Shown here: piece after piece, positions 6,856-15,580 of the stretch | Numbering within the stretch: the first letter of the stretch is position 1 | Layout of the letters: the number at the start of each line of letters is the position of its first letter | NCBI RefSeq assembly: GCF_009728145.1 | Contig: NZ_WOCA01000008.1 | Location: 1 to 64,000, forward strand | DNA from: Ornithinibacillus caprae | GTDB taxonomy: Bacteria > Bacillota > Bacilli > Bacillales > Amphibacillaceae | DNA length: 64,000 nt | Direction of reading: 5' to 3' | Made by a program: the position numbers and the translations under genes | The notes under the pieces: generated by a model | Told to the model about the DNA's origin: nothing | The model's input: the letters and a program-made list of their open reading frames with translations, nothing else | Database searches by the model: none

Positions 6856-8118
6856 TTAATATACTAAATAATTCTCACGTACTTCTTTAAAATCTTCTAA
6901 ATCGCCTTCCCATTGTTCTTTCATGCTTTCTACTGATTCGCCGTTTTCAATTGCTTCTCGGATCCAGCCGTTTCCGATTAAATTATCGAAAAAGGAAATG
7001 CCTGAACTGTTTTCAGCACGGAATGCGAAGTCTTCTGGGTACATATCATGAAGTGTTTTTACGATATGAAGGCCAGTCTCCACTGGGTGGAAGGACTGTT
7101 TGTGTGTTACATGAAGTTGCACACCATGACTCAATGTACCACTGTGTTTTGAAAATGATGGTGTAAATGATGCTGCTCGGAATGATACTCCAGGAAGATT
7201 TAAGTCGTTCATTGCTGCTGCAAATTCAGTGCTATTTACGAATGGTGCTCCAATTAATTCAAACGGTTTAGTTGTTCCACGTCCTTCTGAAAGATTTGTT
7301 CCTTCAATTAATGCAGCACCTGGATAAACCATTGCCGTATCAAGTGTTGGCATGTTAGGTGATGGCATCACAAATTCTAATGGGGTATCATCATAATACA
7401 TGTTACGTTTCCAGCCATTCATTTCTACTACCGTTAAGTCTGCTCCAACTCCAAATTCCTCGTTAAATAATTTTGCCAATTCACCAACCGTCATACCGTG
7501 ACGAAGCGGAATAGGGTAGTTGCCTACAAAGGATGCATAATCTGGATCAAGTACCGGACCTTCTACTTTAGCACCTCCTAAAGGATTAGGACGGTCAAGA
7601 ACGATGAATTCAATACCGTTTTCCTGTGCTGCTTCCATCGCATATGCCATCGTGTAAATGTACGTGTAAAATCTCGTACCCACATCTTGAATATCAAATA
7701 AAAGCACATCTACATTTTCCAGCATTTCAGGTGTTGGCTTTCTTGTTTGTCCATATAAGCTGTAAACTGGTAATCCAGTTGTTTCATCAATGTAATATTC
7801 CACATATTCACCGGCCTGTGCATCACCACGGACACCATGCTCGGGTCCGTATAATGCTGTTAACTCGACATCTGGATCATTGTGCAGGCGGTCAACAATA
7901 CTATTTAATTCTTTGTCCACTCCAGTCGGATTAGTAATTAGACCAACACGCTGCCCTTCAATTAATTCCTTTTGTTCATCGAGTAAAACTTCCACGCCTA
8001 ACTGAAAATCCTTATTTTTACCTTTTGCTTTTCCGTTGCTGCTATTATCTGCGAATACTGCTGTTAGGGAACTGAGTACTAATAAGCCTGTCAAAAACAT
8101 CATCAGTGATTTTTTCAT
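6856..8118 (-). CDS. namZ: Secreted exo-beta-N-acetylmuramidase NamZ (DUF1343, GH171)
   Basis: Releases MurNAc from the non-reducing end of peptidoglycan fragments; 420 residues. Residues 1-23 form a Sec signal peptide ending AVFA. The DUF1343 hallmarks are clear: GLITNPTGVD, LYGPEHGVRGDAQAGE, DIQDVGTRFYTY, DRPNPLGG and LRHGMTVGELA. It is the last gene of amiE-nagZ-namZ, 24 nt after nagZ, the same order as in B. subtilis. It likely acts outside the cell after AmiE and NagZ have trimmed the muropeptide. Confidence 0.92.
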   Translation of the reverse strand: MKKSLMMFLTGLLVLSSLTAVFADNSSNGKAKGKNKDFQLGVEVLLDEQKELIEGQRVGLITNPTGVDKELNSIVDRLHNDPDVELTALYGPEHGVRGDAQAGEYVEYYIDETTGLPVYSLYGQTRKPTPEMLENVDVLLFDIQDVGTRFYTYIYTMAYAMEAAQENGIEFIVLDRPNPLGGAKVEGPVLDPDYASFVGNYPIPLRHGMTVGELAKLFNEEFGVGADLTVVEMNGWKRNMYYDDTPLEFVMPSPNMPTLDTAMVYPGAALIEGTNLSEGRGTTKPFELIGAPFVNSTEFAAAMNDLNLPGVSFRAASFTPSFSKHSGTLSHGVQLHVTHKQSFHPVETGLHIVKTLHDMYPEDFAFRAENSSGISFFDNLIGNGWIREAIENGESVESMKEQWEGDLEDFKEVRENYLVY

Positions 8119-8142
8119 GATTCGTTCACTCCTTTATAGTAG

Positions 8143-10233
8143 TTAATAGGATAGACCATGACCATATTCAAATAAAACATTTTCACCATCAGCATCAGGT
8201 ATTGTGACAGGTAAAAGTCCCGATGGATTATTCTCTCCAAACAGTGTTGCTGCTGTAGCTTTAAAGCTGGCATCTCTAAACCCGTATTGAGTTAAATATC
8301 CATCAATTTCAGGGAATGCCATAATATCATAAGGATTACGAATCCCTACTCCAACCACAGGTACATCTAATTGTTCAATAAGCTGGTTAACCATTTGCAT
8401 TTGTGGATTGGTTTCAGAACGTCCATTTACGTTATAGGTATACGTTCCAACTATTACTGCGCTCGCATCCTGTAGCTGTTCTAGCTGATCATCACTTAGT
8501 GGACCGGAAGCTCTTATGAGGTCTGTATTTTCATGATAGGAACTAACGGAATTATATAAGCTGTCGATGTAGGTATTACCTACAACAGCTAGTTTGTCTT
8601 CGTTACTAAAGTTGAATGGAAGTGCATCCTTATTTTGAATAAGGGTAATGGATTGATTAGCTGCTTCTTCTTCTACTTGTTTATGTGCTTCTGCTCCAAC
8701 TACTTGCTTAGCATTATCTACAATTTCATCAATAGGGAGTTGCGATTCTGATTTGACAATCCCACGCTCGATTTTTAATGTTAAAATTCGTTCAACTGAT
8801 TCTTCAATGCGGTTTTCACTTATTTCTTCCGTTTCCACTGCCTCACGTAGACCATCTGCAACTTCTTCCAATCCTACTGGCATTAGGATGATATCTGTTC
8901 CTGCTTTTACAGAACGGATGACAGCATCAACAGCTCCAAAATGGTCGGTTATTGCGTTCATATTCAGTGCATCTGTGATAATTACACCGTCATAACCCAT
9001 TTCTTCACGCATTAAACCTGTCAATACTTTATGAGAAAGGGTTGCTGGTAATGAAATTTCTGAGCCATCTTTTTTCGAAATCACTTTAGTATCATCAATT
9101 TTTGGAAATGTTACGTGTGCTGTCATAATCGCATCAATGTTTTCATCCATCACTTGTTGGAATGGATATAGTTCAACCTCCAGTAAGCGTTCCTTATCAT
9201 GAGGTACTTCTGGTAATCCGAGATGTGAATCAACTGCTGTATCTCCATGGCCAGGGAAGTGTTTTGCTGTTGCGGCTACACCAGTACTTTGCAATCCTTG
9301 TGTATACGCAATTCCTAAATCAGCAACTAATTCAGGTGATTCTCCAAATGAGCGGACTCCAATTACCGGATTATCCGGATTGTTATTCACATCTAAAACA
9401 GGTCCCAAGTTCATGTTGATACCAAGTGCGTTTAGCTCTTGACCAATCGCTTCACCTACATCATGGGCAATTTCTGTAGAGCGAGTTGCTCCAAGTGCCA
9501 TATTACCTGGCATGTCTGTTCCTGATTGCAGTCGTGTAACGATACCACCTTCCTGGTCAATTGTCATTAGAAGACCATATTTATCAGCTGCTTCCTGATA
9601 GGCAGCTACTAATCTAGCAGTTTGTTCGGTTGTAACAACATTTTCACGGAATAATATGACACCACCAAGATGGTAGTCTTGTATTAGTTGTTCAATCTCA
9701 GGCAGCATTTCCGTGACATTTTCACCATCCCAGTTTCTGAAGTCTGGCATTAGCATTTGTCCGATTTTTTCGTTTAGAGTCATTCCTTCGATAGCATTGT
9801 TAATGACGTTGTAGCGATCATCCTGTTGCTTTACGATGGTCGGGTTTGAATGCGGTTTGTTGTGCACCGCAATTCGATCTGTAAAAGTTCCGTCTGTAAC
9901 AGTGATAAAGGAACGGCCATTTTGCTCTGTAAATGTTACGAGACCATTGTTATCAACTGTAGCGACATTTTTGTTTGTCGAGTCCCATGTGATATTTTCC
10001 GAAACGGTTTTAAAGTGTCCATCGTTGTAAACATGTAATGCGTTTAAATTTACTTGATTAGCATCTATTGCTGTATTTGCCTGTGGAACATTTTGAAACA
10101 GGATTAGATCATCTACATGCTCATCCTCTTCAGTCGCTTCAGATGTGTTATTCGTGAAGTTAAGCGTACTCATGATCAAAGTGAAAATTGCAACTAGCAT
10201 AAATAGTTTTTTGTTTTTTCGAATAGCTTGCAT
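8143..10233 (-). CDS. nagZ: Secreted beta-N-acetylglucosaminidase NagZ (GH3)
   Basis: Removes GlcNAc from muropeptides; 696 residues. Signal peptide at 1-33, then an Ig-like (Big_2-type) domain at about 40-125 (NKNVATVDNNGLVTF), the GH3 barrel at about 150-500, and a C-terminal alpha/beta domain. The NagZ loop KHFPGHGDT at 324-332 supplies the family Asp-His pair (H329/D331 region). The likely nucleophile is Asp421 in IITDALNM. AAAGGAGGAG precedes the ATG. Middle gene of amiE-nagZ-namZ. As in B. subtilis YbbD, secretion fits extracellular wall recycling rather than cytoplasmic NagZ of Gram-negatives. Confidence 0.92.
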   Translation of the reverse strand: MQAIRKNKKLFMLVAIFTLIMSTLNFTNNTSEATEEDEHVDDLILFQNVPQANTAIDANQVNLNALHVYNDGHFKTVSENITWDSTNKNVATVDNNGLVTFTEQNGRSFITVTDGTFTDRIAVHNKPHSNPTIVKQQDDRYNVINNAIEGMTLNEKIGQMLMPDFRNWDGENVTEMLPEIEQLIQDYHLGGVILFRENVVTTEQTARLVAAYQEAADKYGLLMTIDQEGGIVTRLQSGTDMPGNMALGATRSTEIAHDVGEAIGQELNALGINMNLGPVLDVNNNPDNPVIGVRSFGESPELVADLGIAYTQGLQSTGVAATAKHFPGHGDTAVDSHLGLPEVPHDKERLLEVELYPFQQVMDENIDAIMTAHVTFPKIDDTKVISKKDGSEISLPATLSHKVLTGLMREEMGYDGVIITDALNMNAITDHFGAVDAVIRSVKAGTDIILMPVGLEEVADGLREAVETEEISENRIEESVERILTLKIERGIVKSESQLPIDEIVDNAKQVVGAEAHKQVEEEAANQSITLIQNKDALPFNFSNEDKLAVVGNTYIDSLYNSVSSYHENTDLIRASGPLSDDQLEQLQDASAVIVGTYTYNVNGRSETNPQMQMVNQLIEQLDVPVVGVGIRNPYDIMAFPEIDGYLTQYGFRDASFKATAATLFGENNPSGLLPVTIPDADGENVLFEYGHGLSY

Positions 10234-10327
10234 GTTTCTCCTCCTTTAATCGCAGATAGGGAAGTGTAAAATATTCCTACTGCATACGTGCAACTAAGGC
10301 TTGACGATTGGCCCAAGTTTTCCATTC

Positions 10328-12022
10328 CTAGTAATTACGTTGTACCCATTCATCACTTGAAAGTTCTAGCTCATGTCCTTGAAGCTGAATATTTGTCACA
10401 TACCAGCCACGACCATTTGTGTACGTATCTGTGTCGTAGCGGAAGCGGATATGTGTTGTACCTGCTGGAATTTGTACTTCTTTAGATTGCCAATCAACAC
10501 TGTTACCTGTAAAGGAATCAGTAACCGTATTCCAGATCTCCCCGTCACTTGAGACTTCCACATATCCAAAGTCATAGCCATGTTCGATTCGGTACCAAGT
10601 CTCAAAGGATAGAGTTGTGTCCTCTTCGATACTTACTTCAGCAGTGAGTGATCGATCTACATGATTTCCGTAGCCTGCAAACCATGCTTCTTCTTTGTTT
10701 GGCATAGATACTGGAATAGCATCCGCAACTTGGCGGGCGAATTCGCGTCGTGCCGGGTTGGTGGAAACAGTATCACGAGTTGGATGAACACGATTTGTTA
10801 ATAAAATTGCAATGGTATCATTACTTTGGTTAACAACAATCGACGTGCCTGTGTAGCCAGTATGTCCAATTGTTGATCCTTCAGATAAGGCATCCATATA
10901 CCAGTTTTGTCCAAGTTCCCACCCTAACCCATGATCATTTCCAGGGAATTCAGGTATTTGATTTTCTACTAAAAGTTCAATTGTTTCAGGCTGGAGTATT
11001 TGTTTACCTCCATAGCGCCCTTCATTAATATACATATGAGCTAATTTAGCAATATCATTTGCCGTGGAGAAAATACCAGCATGGCCCGCAACACCATCAA
11101 GAGACCAAGCGTTTTCATCATGAACTTCTCCCCAGACAAGATCTCTGTTCGTCCATGGCTGAAATTCTGTAGCAGCAATCCTTGATTTTAAATTTTCTGG
11201 AGGGTTATACATTGTGTCGTTCATTTCCAGTGGTTCTGTGAGGTTTTCATTCACAAATTGATCAAGACGTTTACCTGATAAACGCTCGATAATTGATGCT
11301 AATGTAATCATATTTAGATCACTATAGGTATACGTAGATCCAGGAGGGTTATCTAATGGATATTCGAAAACATATTGCAGTCTTTCTTCCCGACTATCAC
11401 CAATTGTATACAATGGAACCCAAGCTACGAATCCTGAAGTATGCGTCATTAAATGACGAATCGTAACATCCTCTTTTCCATTTTGAGCAAATTCCGGAAT
11501 ATAGTCCGCTACAGGATCATCAAGCTCAATATATCCTTCTTCATAAAGCTTCATTGCAGCAGTAGTAGTAAAAATTTTGCTGAGTGAAGCGACATCGAAT
11601 ATAGTATCTTTACTCATTTCAATAGGTTCGTCAATCTCCGTGCCACTGTCATCTTGATAAAGTACCGCGTGCCCATAAGCTTCATGCTGTACGATATGAC
11701 CTCTTCTAGCAACGAATGTAACAGCTCCAGGCATTGTCCCATTGCCAATCATTTCTTCCATTACAGAGTCGATGCCCATTAATGGCTCTTCAACCATTCC
11801 AGCACCTTTTACAGAACCAGGGTGTAAAACAGGTGAAGATGGGCCGGGTGCGTCCCATGAGAAAACGGGGTGAGGATTTTCTTGTGATTTTTTAAAGTTC
11901 CGATTTTCAACTGTGGGGTTCTGTTCTTCTTGTGCTTCTGTAGTCATACCAGGTGATGTTGTGAAAAGTAATGATGTTGATAGTAGTGCTGATAATGTAA
12001 TATACGATGTTTTTCGATACAT
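10328..12022 (-). CDS. amiE: Serine hydrolase of the beta-lactamase/DD-peptidase fold, AmiE-type amidase
   Basis: Likely N-acetylmuramoyl-L-alanine amidase that strips peptides from muropeptides. The 564 residues comprise a signal peptide (about 1-30), a serine beta-lactamase-like domain with S146-L-S-K149, YSDLN (YxN motif) and HTGYTG (KTG-like box), and an extra C-terminal domain of about 105 residues from about 455. The extra domain (SFETWYRIEHGYDFGYVEVSS, then WYVTNI) looks like a jelly-roll, MAM-type or carbohydrate-binding module. B. subtilis AmiE is roughly 120 residues shorter. First gene of the operon; a cre-like site lies 34-48 nt upstream. The general fold is certain; the exact substrate rests on gene order. 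Confidence 0.85.
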   Translation of the reverse strand: MYRKTSYITLSALLSTSLLFTTSPGMTTEAQEEQNPTVENRNFKKSQENPHPVFSWDAPGPSSPVLHPGSVKGAGMVEEPLMGIDSVMEEMIGNGTMPGAVTFVARRGHIVQHEAYGHAVLYQDDSGTEIDEPIEMSKDTIFDVASLSKIFTTTAAMKLYEEGYIELDDPVADYIPEFAQNGKEDVTIRHLMTHTSGFVAWVPLYTIGDSREERLQYVFEYPLDNPPGSTYTYSDLNMITLASIIERLSGKRLDQFVNENLTEPLEMNDTMYNPPENLKSRIAATEFQPWTNRDLVWGEVHDENAWSLDGVAGHAGIFSTANDIAKLAHMYINEGRYGGKQILQPETIELLVENQIPEFPGNDHGLGWELGQNWYMDALSEGSTIGHTGYTGTSIVVNQSNDTIAILLTNRVHPTRDTVSTNPARREFARQVADAIPVSMPNKEEAWFAGYGNHVDRSLTAEVSIEEDTTLSFETWYRIEHGYDFGYVEVSSDGEIWNTVTDSFTGNSVDWQSKEVQIPAGTTHIRFRYDTDTYTNGRGWYVTNIQLQGHELELSSDEWVQRNY

Positions 12023-12055
12023 TATTTCTCCTCCTACTTTAAGATTCCAAATCTA

Positions 12056-12070
12056 TTAAAACGTTTTCAA
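12056..12070 (-). promoter_or_regulatory. cre-like catabolite repression site before amiE
   Basis: TTGAAAACGTTTTAA on the minus strand differs from the CcpA consensus WTGNAANCGNWNNCW at one position. It lies 34-48 nt upstream of amiE, where binding could block transcription of amiE-nagZ-namZ in the presence of glucose. Confidence 0.5.
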
Positions 12071-12270
12071 ACTTATATATTAAACATAGTAGAAAAAAGG
12101 TAGGTTCGTAAATGGATCCTAAGTATCAAAAATATTGGGAAATTTCCACAAAGCACTATAATTGTATTGGGTCAATAGTGATAGGGAGGTGCAGCATAAG
12201 TGGTTTTCGTTTCGACTCACACCTATTTCCATGGAGTGTGGATCAAGAAGCTTACGAGCATATCTCAGAA

Positions 12271-12386
12271 GAAAATCAGAACTAATTAGTTCTGATTTTC
12301 CATTGATGATACACTTTTATCTAAGCTTCTTCGTTTATCCTACAAATAACGGACAGTATGAGCCCACTGATTTAAGAATCACTTTA
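12271..12386 (+). repeat. Short relatives of the structured repeat, before/over the symporter stop
   Basis: Two pieces. The first is a 30-nt perfect palindrome at 12271-12300 followed by CATTGATGATACACTTTTATC, the same plan as 49379-49435 with a changed stem. The second is an internally deleted copy of the A/B element at 12334-12386 that begins TTTATCC, keeps ATAACGGACAGTA, and ends CCCACTGATTTAAGAATCACTTTAT. The last bases overlap the symporter stop codon. In 12023-12270 I see only the cre-like site, a -10-like TATAAT (12157-12162) and a weak 29-codon frame. Confidence 0.7.
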
Positions 12387-13583
12387 TGCAGCAGATTGTC
12401 GTTTTTTCTCCGAGGCGTCTACAACCGCGCTAGCTGTAGCGTCACCCATAACATTGACAGAGGTGCGCATCATATCGAGAATGCGATCGACACCTGCAAT
12501 CAATGCAATGCCTTCTAAAGGTAAAATAACAGCAGTTAGAACCATGATTAACATAACCATACCTGCACCAGGCACTCCTGCTGCACCAATGGAAGCAAGT
12601 GTAGCAATTAAAGCAACAGTTAAAATTTGAGCAAACGACAGTGACTCACCGAAGTATTGCGCAATAAATACAACAGCAATACCTTGGTACAGTGCTGTTC
12701 CATCCATATTAATGGTTGCTCCTAAAGGCAGGACAAAGCTACTTGTTTCCTTGGAAACTCCAAGATTTTCCTGGGTGTTTTTCATTGTTACAGGTAATGT
12801 TCCAGAGCTACTACATGTACTAAACGCAACAGTAGCTGCAGGGAAGATTCCTTTAAAAAACTGGATCGGATTAATTTTTCCAAGTGTTTTAACTGCAGTT
12901 CCGTAAACAATTGCTACATGAACAATACACGCGACAAGTAATGCTAATATCAATTTTATGAGTGGTAATAAGACGGCTGCTCCGTACTCACCAACAATAG
13001 GTGCAAGTAAACCAAAGATACCGATTGGAACTAGCTTCATAATGATGCCAGTAATTTTGTACATGATTTCAGCTAAACCTTCGAAGAATCGTTGAACAGG
13101 ATTTGCTTTTTCACCAACTAACTTAATACCAATTCCTAAGAAGAGAGCAAAGAAGATAATCTGCAGCATGCTACCTGTAGTTAATGCTTCAATTGGATTG
13201 GTGGGAATAATATTCAATAACGTTTCTACAACACCTTGGGTTTCAGCGGAAGGGACAGCTTCTTCATTTAGTGTTACATCAACCCCAGATCCTGGTTGAA
13301 ATACATAGCCAGCAATTAGTCCAATGGAGATGGCTATGAAACTAGTTACTAAATAATACGATATTGTTTTTCCACCTAAACGACCGAGTTTTTTTACGTC
13401 CCCTGCACTGGTTACTCCAACGATAATGGTAGAGAGGACCAATGGTACAATGATAAACATAATAAGACGTAAAAATAGATCCCCAAGCGGTGCAACATGG
13501 CTTGCTGAGTCACCAAAGATTAACCCAACAGCTACGGCTAATATAAATGCACCAACAATTTGATAAATAAAACTTTTCTTCAT
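12384..13583 (-). CDS. Dicarboxylate/amino acid:cation symporter (GltP/DctA family)
   Basis: Sodium- or proton-coupled importer of glutamate, aspartate or C4-dicarboxylates; 399 residues with 8 membrane helices and two re-entrant loops. The diagnostic motifs are present: the serine-rich tip CSSSGTLPVT and the cation/substrate site NMDGTALYQ, plus GVPGAGM in the second loop. AAAGGAG precedes the ATG. It stands alone, and a cre-like site at 13621-13636 lies in its leader. The substrate cannot be fixed without comparison. Its 3' end runs into a truncated copy of the intergenic repeat. Confidence 0.88.
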   Translation of the reverse strand: MKKSFIYQIVGAFILAVAVGLIFGDSASHVAPLGDLFLRLIMFIIVPLVLSTIIVGVTSAGDVKKLGRLGGKTISYYLVTSFIAISIGLIAGYVFQPGSGVDVTLNEEAVPSAETQGVVETLLNIIPTNPIEALTTGSMLQIIFFALFLGIGIKLVGEKANPVQRFFEGLAEIMYKITGIIMKLVPIGIFGLLAPIVGEYGAAVLLPLIKLILALLVACIVHVAIVYGTAVKTLGKINPIQFFKGIFPAATVAFSTCSSSGTLPVTMKNTQENLGVSKETSSFVLPLGATINMDGTALYQGIAVVFIAQYFGESLSFAQILTVALIATLASIGAAGVPGAGMVMLIMVLTAVILPLEGIALIAGVDRILDMMRTSVNVMGDATASAVVDASEKKRQSAA

Positions 13584-13620
13584 GTAATTCTCCTTTCAAA
13601 TAATATTATTTAAAAGGAAA

Positions 13621-13636
13621 TTAAAACGCTTTCATT
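13621..13636 (-). promoter_or_regulatory. cre-like site before the symporter gene
   Basis: AATGAAAGCGTTTTAA on the minus strand, 38-53 nt upstream of the symporter start, matches the CcpA site except near its right end. It suggests glucose repression of the symporter. Confidence 0.5.
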
Positions 13637-13834
13637 TAAGAGGTGGAAAGAGTTATTAACTTCCCTTTATTGTTAATATTAATATTCTAATAATTACAAA
13701 TATATTATTTGAGTCAAGATTTTTTTACAAAAATAATAGGATATTAATACGTGATGTTCCATTGACTTCATGATGTTCGACTTGTAGACTGTATTTAATT
13801 GTAATATTAAAAATCTTTAGAATGGGGTGAGATA

Positions 13835-14125
13835 GTGGATTTGGTGCAATCTGTTATCACGATTAGCGCAGTGTTAGCGGCATTAGCAATCGTTTGTGGC
13901 TTTTTACTAATCAAGATGTTTCGAAACGCGGCGTATGCTTATTATTTTCCTTGTCTTGTCTTATTTGTGAGTGGATTGGTATTTTTACTTGCTGCATTAG
14001 CAATGGGAAAAGTAGAAATCATGGGTGCAGGATTAGGAGGATGGGGAATAGCTTGTTTATTTGCTTCCTTATTCGGATTTTTTGTTACAACGGTAAATGA
14101 TGTGTATGCACGGGAAGAGGAATAA
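13835..14125 (+). CDS. Small membrane protein, YesK-like
   Basis: A 96-residue hydrophobic protein with three membrane segments (about 5-27, 34-56, 62-86) and an acidic tail. The KMFRNAAYAYYFPCLVLF segment between helices 1 and 2 resembles the YesK family. Function unknown. It starts at GTG 13835 with GGGGTGAG 4-6 nt upstream. It faces cvfB and shares its terminator. Confidence 0.6.
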   Translation: MDLVQSVITISAVLAALAIVCGFLLIKMFRNAAYAYYFPCLVLFVSGLVFLLAALAMGKVEIMGAGLGGWGIACLFASLFGFFVTTVNDVYAREEE

Positions 14126-14149
14126 AAAGAGCGATTTTCTGCTCTTTTT
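14124..14149. terminator. Bidirectional terminator between the YesK-like gene and cvfB
   Basis: A 9-bp perfect stem AAAAAGAGC/GCTCTTTTT with an 8-nt loop gives U-runs in both directions. The cvfB stop codon (14148-14150) lies at its right edge, and the + strand gene stops at 14125. Confidence 0.85.
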
Positions 14150-15005
14150 ATTCCTTTAGATATGTTTTCCCGTCCCGTTGTTCAATCTTTCCTTCTTTCA
14201 TTAACTTTCCAAGTGCACGTTTAAAAGCTGCCTTACTTATATTAAATGTACCACGAATATCATCGGGATCACTTTTATCATGAAATGGAATCATGCCACC
14301 ATTTTCTTTTAAGTGATTTAGAATTTGTTCTGCATCTTCAACCATTCCGTGCTGCTTTAGTGGTCGAAGGGATACATTTAATGTACCATCTTCTTTAACT
14401 TCAATTACTCGCCCATGAACAAGCTCCCCAAGTCGTGGTTCTTCTTTACGCTCTGTATGGTGGATAAACCCTCGATAGTTTTCCTCAGTAATAAAGGCTG
14501 AACCCTCTTTACTCGTATGATAAATGCGTCCACTAATTTGATTATTAAGCATTTCACTAGGGGCAACCTCATAAATCCTACCTATTACGCCGTCTGTTGC
14601 TGGAATAGCAAGTAATCGGCCTTTACGGTCTTTTCCTAATGTTACGTAAAGCTTATCACCATCCTGTGGCCAAACCTTTTCAAGAAGTGGAAGATCATCT
14701 TTGGATACTAGGATTTGTTTCGTTGTCCCTATATCGACAAATGCTCCTAGGTTAGGAATGACTTCTACAACATCAGCCCAACCATATTCATCCAGGACAA
14801 TCGACGGTAGTTTTGTTGTTGCGATCGTGTTTCCTTTTTTATCTTGGTACAAAAATGCCTCTATCGCCTGATCGACTTCCAATTCATGTTCTGTCTCATT
14901 ATGATGTAATAGAACCTCATGCATGTCTTTTTTTAATACATATCCTGTATCGATTTTTCGGTCAACGACCATCGTTTGAATCGTTCCAATTGGTAATGCT
15001 TGCAT
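14148..15005 (-). CDS. cvfB: S1 RNA-binding domain protein CvfB
   Basis: Cytoplasmic RNA-binding protein of the CvfB/YitL family; 285 residues. Three S1-like OB folds are visible (about 1-65, 68-135, 145-215: GAFVDIGTTKQILVS, GSAFITEENYRGFIHH), followed by a winged-helix C-terminus (DIRGTFNISKAAFKRALGKLMKEGKI). In S. aureus the homologue affects virulence gene expression. I chose ATG 15005 because AAGGAAGGAT lies 5-8 nt upstream; 13 extra codons upstream have no ribosome site. The leader holds a hairpin (15034-15069) and a stem-loop-rich segment. Confidence 0.88.
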   Translation of the reverse strand: MQALPIGTIQTMVVDRKIDTGYVLKKDMHEVLLHHNETEHELEVDQAIEAFLYQDKKGNTIATTKLPSIVLDEYGWADVVEVIPNLGAFVDIGTTKQILVSKDDLPLLEKVWPQDGDKLYVTLGKDRKGRLLAIPATDGVIGRIYEVAPSEMLNNQISGRIYHTSKEGSAFITEENYRGFIHHTERKEEPRLGELVHGRVIEVKEDGTLNVSLRPLKQHGMVEDAEQILNHLKENGGMIPFHDKSDPDDIRGTFNISKAAFKRALGKLMKEGKIEQRDGKTYLKE

Positions 15006-15033
15006 AATTATCCTTCCTTTATTTATGTATTGG

Positions 15034-15069
15034 AAAAGGGGCACCCCTTACTAAAAGAGTACCCCTTTT
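15034..15069 (-). terminator. Terminator-like hairpin directly upstream of cvfB
   Basis: On the minus strand AAAAGGGGTA...CCCCTTTT forms an 8-bp stem, extended after one mismatch, and closes with TTTT. It sits only about 30 nt before the cvfB start. It either terminates the RNA made from 15095-15385 or acts as an attenuator in the cvfB leader. Confidence 0.55.
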
Positions 15070-15094
15070 GTTTATAAAGTAACACGTAAGTTTT

Positions 15095-15385
15095 AATATT
15101 ATTAAGTCCTGAATAAATCAGGATTGGAAATTCCCTAAATTGCAGCTTCTTGAAAGCTGGGTAACTGTTATCTAATCTTTTTATACTCGGTTAACGCTGG
15201 CCGAGCTTTTAGAATTTCACTATCTAACCGCGGTACATGTTCCACCGGATGTTCTCTAACTTAAGCAACGTAAGCCCTACCTGCTCTTACGTCCTTGCGA
15301 CCCTGTAGTCGCGCCAGTGTGAATAAGCATCAACAAAAACATTGTAGAATGCCAGAACACTTATATGTTACTTTAGTAACTTTAC
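15095..15385 (-). ncRNA. Candidate structured noncoding RNA upstream of cvfB (possible IS200/IS605 omega-RNA-like remnant)
   Basis: The minus strand has TTGACA (15410-15415), 17 nt, then GATTAT (15387-15392), a plausible sigma-A promoter. Downstream lies a chain of hairpins: GTTAC/GTAAC, GCGAC/GTCGC, ACGTAAG/CTTACGT, CGGT/ACCG, CTCGG/CCGAG, CAGCTT/GAAGCTG and TCCTG/CAGGA. No frame longer than about 35 codons with a ribosome site crosses it. The overall look, including the subterminal hairpin, recalls RNA ends of TnpB-type IS200/IS605 elements, but no tnpB is present. Other readings are a long cvfB leader or an unnamed RNA. The rest of 15386-15580 shows nothing identifiable. Confidence 0.4.
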
Positions 15386-15580
15386 TATAATCTCATGAAT
15401 ACTAAAATTTGTCAAATATGGCTAGTTACGTACTTTTCCTTCCAATACGACTTCATCCTATTACTTGTTATCAAGGATTGTTTTGGAAATTGTGTAAGTA
15501 GTATCATATTTAGTATTTCAACAGATGAACTAGCAGCATAATGATAATGAATCCCCTTCATTTTCAGCTCCTAATTGATC

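Noticed and set aside
12200-12289. 29-codon frame starting GTG with GGGAGGTG upstream and TATAAT at 12157-12162
   Set aside because: Signals are tempting, but the peptide has no recognisable pattern and runs into the palindromic repeat that supplies its stop; likely chance or decayed gene.
15120-15260. T-box riboswitch resemblance (GGTGG ... ACCGCGG on the minus strand)
   Set aside because: The conserved GGTGGNACCGCG is interrupted by extra bases, no stem I features are seen and the terminator is about 150 nt away and not complementary to it.
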